64,000 nucleotides of DNA from Pseudovirgaria hyperparasitica. Lineage: Eukaryota; Ascomycota; Dothideomycetes; Acrospermales; Acrospermaceae. The notes beneath the pieces are model-generated. The model was not told where the DNA came from. It searched no databases and saw nothing but the letters and a program-made list of their open reading frames with translations. The position numbers and the translations under genes were made by a program. The DNA lies in the NCBI RefSeq assembly GCF_010093815.1, contig NW_022985568.1:146201-210200 (forward strand), read 5' to 3'. The number at the start of each line of letters is the position of its first letter. Position 1 is the stretch's first letter. Shown in pieces: positions 55,783-64,000 of the stretch.

Positions 55783-57624
55783 TCACTCAGGCTTCTTGAC
55801 TCCCTTATGCCCGGCTCCCGCACTGCCAGGCCACTTTCCAAACATATCATCATGGCCCTGTCCGAGGCCGGCCGCCGGCGCCGCCCCCTTGCGCGCCCGC
55901 TCCGTCTCTCTCAACCGTCTCTCCCAGCCCCTGACATTGCGCTCCTTCTCCTTTGCAATCTCGATACTGCGCGGCGTTGTACCGGCGCCAAGCTCGGTCC
56001 GGCTGAGCGCAATGCGCCGCCCGTGCTCGCCGTACATGCTGACGCGCTGCACCTTGCGCAGTTTCTGGATGCCCCACACGCACACGACGATGCCGCAGAC
56101 GGTGCACCAGAGACTGACGCCGGGGAAGCCGAGGTCTGATTCCTCGATGAAGTTTTTCAGATTCATGCCGTACAGCGCGGCGACGAACGTGCCGGCGGTG
56201 ATGCCGAGGGTGAAGACGGAGAAGCGGAGGTCGAGCAGCATGAGCGAGTTGCGGTTTGCGTCGAGGATGGCCTTGACGATCTCTTCGGTGTTGCGGATGT
56301 TGGAGACCAGGTTCTCGGCTGCTTGGACGATTTCGTCGGCGACTTTGTGGTACGATTCGAGCAGCATCTCGATGTCGGTATGGTCGTCGTCTTCCTCGCG
56401 CTGCACACCCTGCGATTTCTCGGTGAGGTACATGGAGGACAGGTCATCGTCGGCTTCGAGGATCTCGGTCAAGGCGTCGCGGACCAGGCGGGCTCTTTGC
56501 TCGAAGGTGCCGAGCTTCTTGGAGTACATGAGCAGATAGCGTAGTTTATCGCGGTCGATGTCTTCTTCCAGATCGCGCAGCACTCGCACGACAGGTTGGC
56601 TGACGCCTTCGAATTCGCTCTCGAGGCTGTTTGTAACAGAGAGAAGGCAGGCTTCGAGGGCGCGGAACTCATAGGCTAACGTCCCATTTTGAGGTGATTC
56701 CTTTTGTCGCAGCTTTTGGTCTATGTCGTACATGAAAGAGGATTGGTTGTAGGAGTCAGTTGTGCCGTATGCATCGAATACTAGGACGCGGTCATGTTTT
56801 ATAAGAACGCGGAGGTGGAGCAGGTTTAAGAGGATGGCAGACGGTCGAATGAGGACGTGAGGGAGAAGGGAGGAATCGATTTTTCGCAGATCGCGTGGTA
56901 ACAATCCGTACTATAGTTTTCGTGAGCTTCAAATTGCTGGGGCCTTTGGTCGTAGTCTTACCTTTGCGATCAAATCGGTCTTTTTGAACTCTCCGTTGAC
57001 CAATGTAACATTCCCATGTTCGTCAAATTCTGTGCATCGCAGTCTCTGGTCATTCGTCGCCCGTAACCTTCGTCTGAGCGCATCGTTGCTGTCGTCGAGG
57101 AAAGCCGGGAGCGGCGAGTGTCCAGCGGTATGAGGGTCGTGGGAGCAGTCATTATCCTTTACCCAGAAAAGCCGACGTAGTTTTGAGAGTCGTAGATTGA
57201 AGAAGTGGCGGCGTTGACAAGATAGCAGTATACCCGGCTTTCTACATCCTGTAATGCGCTGTCGCAGAGTATATTGGCTCTCTTTATGGTGAACTGCTGG
57301 ATCTGAAACCGGTCCTAGGGAAGGCCTGCATGTAGCATGAACGGAGATGTTACGACATCCGTTGATTCTCAGGGTCCGCTGCTGGAAAGCAGCATTGTAG
57401 AACCGGCCGCTTGCTAATGTAGTCGACTCGAAATGGGCTTCGGTCTGCGCCCGTAGAAAGTGTAAAAGGGAAGGGGAAGGCGAAGCTCGAGGTACCGATG
57501 TTGGCTTCATTTCTCTGCTCGAAAAATACTGTAGCTGGAATACCAAGCCATGAATTACGAGCACAGATGGACGCAACGCAACGCGGATGGAAATACTTGA
57601 GACGCGGTGTTGCGACGAATCCAT
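55783..57624 (-). CDS. MRS2: mitochondrial magnesium channel Mrs2 (CorA family)
   Basis: Forms a pentameric Mg2+ channel in the mitochondrial inner membrane. Two exons with a 51-bp intron (56961-56911); exon 2 is 56910-55783. Two starts are possible: ATG 57624 (596 residues) or ATG 57510 (558 residues). The second gives MKPTSVPRASPSPSLLHFLRAQ, closer to what fungal Mrs2 proteins show, and is preferred. The long Arg/Ser-rich N-terminus fits matrix import. The join reads DLIAKYGLLPRDLRKIDSS, followed by a long helical domain (YEFRALEACLLSVTNSLESE, RLVRDALTEILEADDDLSSM). Then comes TM1 (SVFTLGITAGTFVAALYGMN) ending in the GMN selectivity motif, a short acidic loop (EESD) and TM2 (SLWCTVCGIVVCVWGI). 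Upstream DNA is shared with GPI15. Confidence 0.93.
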
Positions 57625-57784
57625 TGCTCCAAATTATTTTCTCAAACGCCGACGTCACATGACGGTTTAGCACGGCCGTATTTCGAGATTCTTCAATTGC
57701 CGGTTCTACATGATTAACACCCGTATAAGATAGTTCGAGAAGTACAGATGACAGCGCCGCTTGCGCTACTCACAGTCAACCTAG

Positions 57785-58522
57785 ATGAGTCTTACCAGTC
57801 GACCGCCAACCCTGCGCATTCATGCACCAACGCCTACAACGGTCTCGTACACAGTCTCCACTCGACCGTACCCAGATACTTTCCCCCTGCTCCTCCTGCA
57901 CCACACCAAGCTTCTCATACGCATTATCTGTGGGCTCCTAATCTCGGTCCTCCTCTTTGCGAAATGGCGCCTCACCTTTCCGCTCCCAGAGGCGCAACAA
58001 AGTGATATCGAGAGCTTGGTACTCAGCGGAGCTATAGGCACTTTTGCATTCAAGATAGCGCAAGCAATAGATTGGCGAGTGTTAGGACCAGCTTGCTTAG
58101 CTGTGGGAATGGGTGTCCTGACGCGGGGTTATACTGGTATGATGGAACGTGAAAGAGCAAGGCGCTCAATGTTGATATCCGTACAGAAGAATCATTACTG
58201 GTTTTGCGTGGATTGGGTATTCAGACCTCCAGCTCGTCCGCGACTTACCTGTCATCCTCAGTGACCCGTTTTATACCCACTACAAGTATCCAAGACATCT
58301 TCATACATGAGGCATTCAAGGGATTCCAGGTCAGGTTCTATCTTGCCGTAGTTGTAAGTGGGGAGGAGGACGTGGTCGTCGTATTTCCGGTATGCGCACG
58401 AGAAGTGTACATAGCGTTTCTATGCTGACTGGTTATAGAAATTACTCCCCCGAAGACAAATTCTAGAGGAAGTATGGAGAGGCACACGAAAATGCTTACA
58501 CGAGCCACCCGCCGACAAGTAG
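57785..58522 (+). CDS. GPI15: GPI-GlcNAc transferase subunit (PIG-H / Gpi15)
   Basis: A subunit of the complex that adds GlcNAc to phosphatidylinositol on the cytosolic face of the ER, the first step of GPI anchor synthesis. Three exons, 57785-58136, 58187-58389 and 58439-58522, give 212 residues, normal for the family. The N-terminal half has two hydrophobic segments (LLIRIICGLLISVLLFAKW and a second near LGPACLAVGMGVL), as in PIG-H. The PIG-H domain then starts at the first exon join with EESLLVLRGLGIQTSSSS and continues with TRFIPTTSIQDIFIHEAF and LAVVVSGEEDVVVVFP. The last exon encodes KLLPRRQILEEVWRGTRKCL, the conserved end. Introns are 50 and 49 bp. It converges with the PUS3 gene, 100 bp between stops. 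Confidence 0.88.
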
Positions 58523-58622
58523 CTTAGAACATATCATGACTTTCGAGCATGCCACTGGACTGTTGCTATGCCCGTCTCCTACGATGTCATCTTCTAACTC
58601 GGCTCTGGAGGGTAGAACCGAG

Positions 58623-60498
58623 TTATTCTTCGGCTGTATCCTCGGCTGGTTTACCATAGATCCTCTTCCCAGTCAGAATTCTCCTCTCTCGGTACTTTGC
58701 ATTTTGGACCTCTACGCTTTCCTGCCTGACCTTATCCATCACAGGCGTATATGTACCGATCTTCTTTGCAAAATCGCCACCATCAAAGATCAAGGTAGTC
58801 CTGCGACGTTGAGTGTCATTGCCACCGGTCGCGGTATCGTATGGAGCATTTGCAACTACAGTTGCCCCTTTATCTAGCAATTGCGCCGCTAATATCTCGT
58901 CCATTTTCGATCTACGCCAAACCTTCCAAAGATCTTCGACTATACCTCCAGATCCCCATTTGCCTCTAGAGTCAGTTGCATTCACGGCTGACTGGTTGTT
59001 CATATGTATCCACTCTAGTGAATCTTCATGGGCTTGCTCGGAATGTTCTCTATTACCACTTTCCTGCTCACTTTCTAGTGGCGCAGGGAAGATACAGTCC
59101 CATAGTACAAGCGGAGCATCAGGTGCCATTTCGTAACTTGGTTTGCGTGGATTAACCGTGATGTCCAGCAGTTGTGGTACCAGATCTGGCGTCTCTATAC
59201 CCTGTCCGATGAGGAACAAAATGGAAGCGATATGTCTAATCTGATGCCAAAGAAAGGCGGAGCCATGCACAACAATTGCGTATAGCTTAGGCGTGTCCGC
59301 ATGCGCAGAAGGGCCTTGAACATAGCTAGGATCGGGTAACGAACCTATCTCCTCAATGTCTGCGTGGAAAATCCGGCGCTTCCAGTTTGTTATTTGCTTG
59401 GAAGCATCAATCTTACATAGATTGCGGAAGTCATGACACCCGACCAGATGGTGTGCGGCTTCACGCATCGCAGAAATAGACAGATGTCCATGCATAGGAC
59501 GAGAGGAATCAGCAGTTCCACCTGGGATTGGGTTATACGCAGGCTGTGTGAAGAAGTACTTGTAACGTCTTTCGCGGCAGTGGAATCGGGCAGAGAAGTT
59601 AAGAGGTGGGTTTGGGCACCACGCAAGTATGCGAACGTCGGGAGGAAGCACCCGGTTCAACATCTGAACGTAAGGGATCTCGTCCCCGACGGGGTCGAAG
59701 GGTATTTCGGGTTCTACGTTGTCGTTTGTCTGCAAGTCCTGCTGTTGTAGATTTGTTTGAGAAGAAGATTCGGTAATACCGGTGTTGACACCCTTATCTT
59801 TTTCCATAGGTCTGTTGCTCCTCACTCTGATACCGATCACCTGCCCAAAGGCGCTTACTCCTTTGTCTGTTCTTCCACACTTCGAATACTCGCAGCCGTC
59901 CCAATTCACATCTACTTCGTACCGTCCAGGCGTGGACTGCGGCGTAGATGCCCCATCTCGTTTTTGCGGGCATATTAGCTTCGTTTTAATAAGTGCTTGC
60001 CATAGCACCTCCTCGATTGTGGGTAGGGGCGTATCATTGCCCGTATGATGCTCGTACCCATTATACCGCTGCCCCAGGTAAGCAAACTTCAATGCAATGA
60101 GCCTTGTGTTGTAGCGTGATGGGTCGAAAGTGTTTGGTTTAGATTTAATCTTCTTATATTGTCGCTCAATTTTTGAGGGTTTCTTTGAATCTCTTGCACG
60201 CCTGGGATTGTAGCTGCTGGTGTCATTAATGTATCGTGTGGTGAAGAATGACTGCTTACGCTTCAGCCTGTGCCTTAAGTTTCTGCTCTAGTTCAACGAC
60301 TCGGTCAACTAGCTGCGTATGTGACCACGATTGGTAGTCGTTATCGACGTTCGGTGTGGAGTTTTGCGGAGATGTTTCAGTCATTGTAGATGCCCACCGG
60401 TAACCAAAAACTTTCGGGCCGTCAGAGAATATACCAGCTGTCTTGCAGGTCTTGATGCTCCAGAGACCTAGGCGAACGAGCTCCAATCGTTGTCGCAT
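58623..60498 (-). CDS. PUS3: tRNA pseudouridine(38/39) synthase
   Basis: Makes pseudouridine at positions 38 and 39 of the anticodon stem (Deg1/Pus3 in yeast). Two exons, 60498-60260 and 60201-58623, give 605 residues. The join yields QAEARARDSKKPSKIERQYK, leading into the conserved FDPSRYNTRLIALKFAYLGQRYNGYEHH. The catalytic Asp is in YSKCGRTDKGVSAFGQVI. RFHCRERRYKYFF and AFLWHQIRHIASILFLIGQG are further TruA-family marks. The first 38 residues (MRQRLELVRLGLWSIKTCKTAG...) look like a mitochondrial presequence and precede a second ATG (60384, MTETSPQNS). After that comes a coiled stretch LVDRVVELEQKLKAQAEA. Long Ser/Glu-rich loops near the C-terminus are fungal additions. Confidence 0.93.
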
Positions 60499-60861
60499 GC
60501 GCCCTCACGTACCATGACGCGATGGCACGAATCTGAAAATTTGGTACTTAGCTGCCTAAAATAGAAGTTAAGTCAGGGATCCACTATGGTTAAGCGGGGA
60601 CCAGGAACACCCGCCCCGCCGTAGGACGAGCGAAGCGTCATTTCGATATACCTTCATAAGCCTTCGAAACCCTCAATTGGTCGTTGTTCCGGTCCTTCCG
60701 GGTCTCATAAGTCTAGTATACGACCTGAAGAAGCTTCCAACCATTCCTTTGAAACCAGCTTTCTCTCAGCGTTTCACGCCGCACGAGTGCCAATCGCTTC
60801 CGCTTCGTCAAACTTCACACGCAGCCTCATAAGCTCAAACCTATCTCTCTCATTCACCAAT
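60499..60861. promoter_or_regulatory. shared upstream region of PUS3 and GNA1
   Basis: 363 bp between divergent starts. The GNA1 side is pyrimidine-rich over the last 100 bases. No specific site named. Confidence 0.35.
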
Positions 60862-61448
60862 ATGCCTCTCATGTCCGAAAATACGCCCCTCTTCTCAGCC
60901 GACCTCGTTTCACAGTCCGTTGTCTCTCAGCTACCTGAAAACTACACCTGCCGCCCGCTCCAAGCATCAGACTATGAATCCGGGTTTCTCGATGTTCTCC
61001 GTGTACTGACAACTGTCGGTGACATCTCCGAAGACAAGTTCTTGGAACAATTTGATTGGATGCAAAAGAGAGGCGACTATTATATCCTGGTCATTTGCGA
61101 TGGGGACAAGAAGGTAGTGGGCACCGGAGCGTTGATGGTGGAAAGGAAGTTCATCCATACTCTCGGTAGTGTGGGTCATATTGAAGATATTGCTGTCGCC
61201 AAAGATCAACAAGGGAAGAAGCTGGGACTCCGTATCATTCAGGCATTGGACTACGTGGCGGAGAAAGTGGGATGCTATAAGGTATGCTACTTTGAGGCTT
61301 TGGAGCCGAGTAACACTGCTAATTTGTCTTGTTTCAGTGCATTCTTGACTGCTCGGAAGCCAATGAAGGCTTTTACGTCAAATGTGGCTTCAAACGTGCG
61401 GGCTTACAGATGGCGCATTACTATGAACCACCAAAGCCACATGCATGA
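60862..61448 (+). CDS. GNA1: glucosamine-6-phosphate N-acetyltransferase
   Basis: Acetylates glucosamine 6-phosphate with acetyl-CoA in the cytosol, a step toward UDP-GlcNAc for chitin, GPI anchors and N-glycans. Two exons, 60862-61281 and 61338-61448, give 176 residues. The join reads VGCYK/CILDCSEANEGFYVKCGFKRA. GNAT features: CRPLQASDYESGFLDVLRVLTTVGDIS at the start; VVGTGALMVERKFIH and VGHIEDIAVAKDQQGKKLG, where QQGKKLG is the acetyl-CoA pyrophosphate-binding loop; then LRIIQALDYVAEKVGCYK. The C-terminus MAHYYEPPKPHA matches fungal Gna1. The frame that runs on past 61281 without splicing is an artefact. Gpi15, three genes away in the same window, uses the pathway's end product, UDP-GlcNAc, but there is no sign of joint control. 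Confidence 0.93.
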
Positions 61449-61858
61449 ATCTGTGAGAACAAGAAAATTAGACCAAATATGGAGCATATATGGATATACA
61501 AATACTATAGATTTTGGGAAATATCTAGTTAGGCTGCGGAGACTAGGTAAGGCGTCGTACAATCCGAGTCCAAACCACCAATTCGATTCTCATTTCCTGT
61601 CCTACATATGCCGTTACCGTCATTCGAAATCACAGGCAACACACGTCAACAATTCAAGTGATCCATAAGAAGACTTTACCGGAAAGGACCAATTTTGACC
61701 ACTACAACTACATGAGGACATTGCCGACGCCTACTAGCTCTCGTGTAAGGATTGGTGAAAACACTGTAACGTGGGCTCGCTTCTGACGTCACCGCAAGTT
61801 CAAGGGACCTCAATCGGGTTCCGTTCGAGAACGTACACACTCCCATGTTTATAAGCTA
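61449..61858. other. convergent 3' flanks
   Basis: 410 bp between the stops of GNA1 and the pyruvate carrier gene. No gene recognised. Confidence 0.45.
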
Positions 61859-62650
61859 TCAGTTCTTGATGCCTGCGTTCTTCGCTGCCTTCTCCGGGTG
61901 CTCAACAACCTCTTTCACTGTGGCCCCAAGGTCCTTAGCGCCGTCTTTCACAGCTTCAAGAGCATTCTCATTCTTCTTCGATTGTTGATACATTATCACG
62001 CGGGTCACTTGGGTCGCACCGGTCAAGAATAGGAAGAAGTTAACGGTCGCAAGGCTAAGATGAGTATCAGTGATCTAGTTCTTCGCACGAAGCTTTCCAT
62101 GGGATGTGAAAGGATCCCCGTATGAATGGGCGTCTTACAAGTAGTTTTGAGGTCGGATCACAAAGCACCACCTCGTCCAGATCAGACCAGTGGCCACAAG
62201 GGACGCATTCTGAGACAAAGAAAGGTTCTCTGCTGGACGGGCAAGGTCAGAAATGCCGGCAATAACTACGCCCCACTATGCTGCCATTAGCTTGCGTATT
62301 CCTCGGAGCAAATTGTTGTGTGCTTCATGTGTAATGGATTGATCGTGGGTGGATTTGCTGCCGGGGGTAAGAGAGTATGCTTGATATACCTTCATGATAG
62401 GAGCCCTGTAGAATAATCATTATTAGCTTCCGGACTCTAATTTAAAAAAAAGTGCCCGTCTTGCATACCAGAAATGTACTGTCTTTGGTCCAACAGGACT
62501 GTTCCATAGCTTTGCGAATCCACTCAGCTCCTCCTTGGGTGCTGTATCAGCCGCCGTGGATGCATTTCGGCGGGCGAACGGTTGGCGGAATTGGGTACGG
62601 AAGATTCCACGACCGGCTTGGAATAGGCGAGCGCCTGGTTTGAACGACAT
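61859..62650 (-). CDS. MPC2: mitochondrial pyruvate carrier subunit (MPC2/3 type)
   Basis: Imports pyruvate through the inner mitochondrial membrane as part of a heterodimer. Four exons, 62650-62469, 62405-62390 (16 nt), 62275-62139 and 62054-61859, give 176 residues. The frame joins as HFWAPIMKWGVVIAGISDLARP, the MPC signature, with exon 2 coding only the end of W, then APIMK. The N-terminus (SFKPGARLFQAGRGIFRTQF) is basic, as for import. Three hydrophobic stretches follow: around WAPIMKWGVVIAGISDL, ASLVATGLIWTRWCFVI and LATVNFFLFLTGATQVTRV. RPQNY before the last helix is conserved. The Lys/Glu/Ala-rich C-terminal tail ends in AAKNAGIKN. The partner MPC1 is not in the window. Divergent to the complex I gene. 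Confidence 0.9.
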
Positions 62651-62884
62651 TATGGATAGCGCAATGTCAAAAGAGTGACAGGGCTAGGAAGGAAGTAGAG
62701 TGGAGAGTGGAGTAGATAGTTACGTTAGAAGCTGTTGAAGCTATATCAATTAGTTGTTGGCCCGGAGTGAAGATCCGACTCCGGACTTCGGGCCGGCGAA
62801 ATGTCGGGTGCGTCTAGACGACTTCATTGAAGTGGCTTCACAACAAGTTGAACGTAGACCTGTAGTGTCCCGCGATACCACATC
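62651..62884. promoter_or_regulatory. shared promoter of MPC2 and NDUFA2 with inverted repeat
   Basis: Only 234 bp lie between the two start codons. GGCCCGGAGT (62759-62768) and ACTTCGGGCC (62785-62794) form an inverted repeat with 9 of 10 pairs and a 16-base spacer, near the middle. It could be a control site for both genes or a hairpin in a leader. No known motif claimed. Confidence 0.5.
62759..62794. repeat. GC-rich inverted repeat in divergent promoter
   Basis: Two 10-base arms matching at nine positions around a 16-base loop, centred between the pyruvate carrier and NDUFA2 start codons. Confidence 0.6.
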
Positions 62885-63345
62885 ATGGCAACGAAATACG
62901 CATTTGGAAACACACTCAAGGAGCTGAGGTTTCTCCTCTGCCAGACATCGGATCACAGTGCAGCTGCGAGGTAGGTAGGGACGGTAGATGTCTTTCCCGT
63001 CCCGTGTACACACTGCAGAGCTAACGGACCAATTGATAGATCATTTCTCACACGCACATACCCTACCATGAAGAAGCACAATCCAAACACCCCAATCATG
63101 ATAAGAGAAGCTTCGGGCGTAGAGCCGAAAGTCTATGCGCGCTACGGTAGTCAATATCTGTCCACGATGGCGCCTCGTTTGAGCTAATTCATTGTTGCCG
63201 TAGAGTTTGGAAGAGAGAAGATGCTGCCACTTACAGGTACGCACAATGACTATGCCGCAGTTTGAATGCCGACTGACCATGCTCAGGCCTAGACGATAAG
63301 ACCATCGAGCAAAAGGTTACGGAGCTGGTCCGGTCGAACGCCTAG
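62885..63345 (+). CDS. NADH dehydrogenase (complex I) B8 / NDUFA2 subunit
   Basis: A small accessory subunit on the matrix arm of respiratory complex I, with a thioredoxin-like fold (L51/S25/CI-B8 family). Four short exons, 62885-62970, 63040-63146, 63204-63236 and 63287-63345, give 94 residues, the exact family size. None of the exons is long enough to stand out as an ORF. The translation begins MATKYAFGNTLKELRFLLCQ, continues SFLTRTYPTMKKHNPNTPIM and IREASGVEPKVYARYEFGRE, and ends LDDKTIEQKVTELVRSNA, each typical of fungal 10.5-kDa subunits. All four exons join in frame with GT..AG introns of 50-69 bp. Exon 3 is only 33 nt. No cleavable presequence is expected in this family. Confidence 0.93.
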
Positions 63346-63913
63346 ACGGGGTTGACCATATGTCACTGTACTCACACCGACGCATAGGCTTTGAGACGGC
63401 TTAGCTGTATATATACCCCAAAATACGATCGAATATCCTGGCATCAACACGTTTCTCAAGGGTCCTAACGGTGGTGCTCTCGCCCATTCTATGCCCTCAT
63501 TGATCGCTCTGCTAAGCTTGTTCTGTGGATTGCCACTCCCTAATATACAGTTATCCATGAGCTGTTTTGTGAGCCAGAATGGAAGAGATGCGCGACCGCA
63601 TGAATGCCTCCTTGCAGATACTGCAAATCAGACAATGCACATGCACCGGACTCTGGCGCCCGCGCGTTGTGATAACTTTCCGACACACACAGCACCTTGA
63701 AGCTTTAATTTCTACCAGCCGTGGTCTCAACCCTCTTTAAGAGTTATTCGAAGAATGTAGCATTGGTCAAGGGAGCAAATTCGGCTAGGAAGACACTGCG
63801 CTTTTGTCCTCTTGTCATTCCCACACGAAGAGTAATCAACACAGGACCTACAACTTATCGACTCCACGCGCTCTTGTAGCTTTGCAAACGTCCAAGAATA
63901 AGGTTGCAACGGC
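63346..63913. other. gene-free stretch at the right side
   Basis: 568 bp without a supported gene on either strand. Short frames only. Confidence 0.4.
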
Positions 63914-64000
63914 ATGGCTAAAGTGGCCACTGCGGCATCATATCTCTCAGACGTTCACTCGAAAATACGTGAAATCCAGCAACTTAAAAGAGCGTCACGG
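63914..64000 (+). CDS. possible 5' end of a gene cut by the right edge
   Basis: ATG at 63914 opens a frame that is still open at the window end (29 codons, starting MAKVATAASYLSDVHSKIRE). The composition is that of a helical protein, and the ATG context (GGCATGG) is acceptable. A minus-strand frame at 63727-63930 overlaps its start. It cannot be identified from so little sequence. Confidence 0.3.
   Translation, partial: MAKVATAASYLSDVHSKIREIQQLKRASR

Overview
The window is nuclear DNA of a filamentous ascomycete (Pezizomycotina; a Dothideomycete is my best guess from overall impression only, not from a search). The signs are densely packed protein genes on both strands, short introns of about 45-70 bp with GT..AG ends and CTAAC/CTGAC-like branch sites, and fungal-specific families: a HET-domain/ankyrin protein, a Tri12-type MFS transporter, an OPT transporter, a DUF2293 protein, Sgf11 and Tom70. 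I found no rRNA or tRNA gene, no CRISPR array and no transposon. Most genes are spliced, so the exon limits given here come from my own reading of splice signals and frame continuity.

Layout. 0.7-12 kb: mitochondrial citrate synthase (+), a secreted protein of unknown function (-), a tail-anchored FHA-domain protein (-), and the largest subunit of RNA polymerase III (+). 12-21 kb (accessory region): a HET-domain/ankyrin gene whose first exon looks frame-broken (+), 2.4 kb without genes, a Tri12-like MFS efflux pump (+), a doubtful cysteine-rich ORF (-) and an orphan 232-residue ORF (+). 21-28.4 kb: an oligopeptide transporter (-), an MFS monocarboxylate-type transporter with a GC-AG intron (-) and a compact PIP-kinase-like protein (+). 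28.7-48 kb (core eukaryotic genes): Sgf11 of SAGA (-), Tom70 (-), aminodeoxychorismate lyase (+), gamma-tubulin complex protein 3 with a GC-AG intron (-), a DUF2293 protein (+), a Ras-like protein with an altered P-loop (-), a 102-residue membrane protein (+), an amidohydrolase (+), COG8 (-) and a UBE2O-like E2/E3 (+). Then 3.4 kb without genes. 51.4-64 kb: a 1241-residue UBA-domain protein (+), the mitochondrial Mg2+ channel Mrs2 (-), Gpi15/PIG-H (+), tRNA pseudouridine synthase Pus3 (-), glucosamine-6-phosphate acetyltransferase Gna1 (+), a mitochondrial pyruvate carrier subunit (-), the complex I B8/NDUFA2 subunit (+), and perhaps the start of another gene at the right edge.

Many genes form head-to-head pairs sharing 0.2-0.7 kb of upstream DNA (FHA/RPC1, Tom70/ADC lyase, GCP3/DUF2293, COG8/UBE2O, Mrs2/Gpi15, Pus3/Gna1, pyruvate carrier/NDUFA2). 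Six genes serve mitochondria directly (citrate synthase, Tom70, Mrs2, pyruvate carrier, NDUFA2, possibly Pus3). The pyruvate carrier and complex I subunit share a 234-bp promoter that contains an inverted repeat.

The observations most worth a second look are the Ras-like protein with Met in place of the P-loop lysine, the tail-anchored FHA protein, the divergent PIP-kinase family, the frame break in the HET gene, the two GC-AG introns and the 16-nt and 28-nt micro-exons. I did not find a clearly new multi-gene system.
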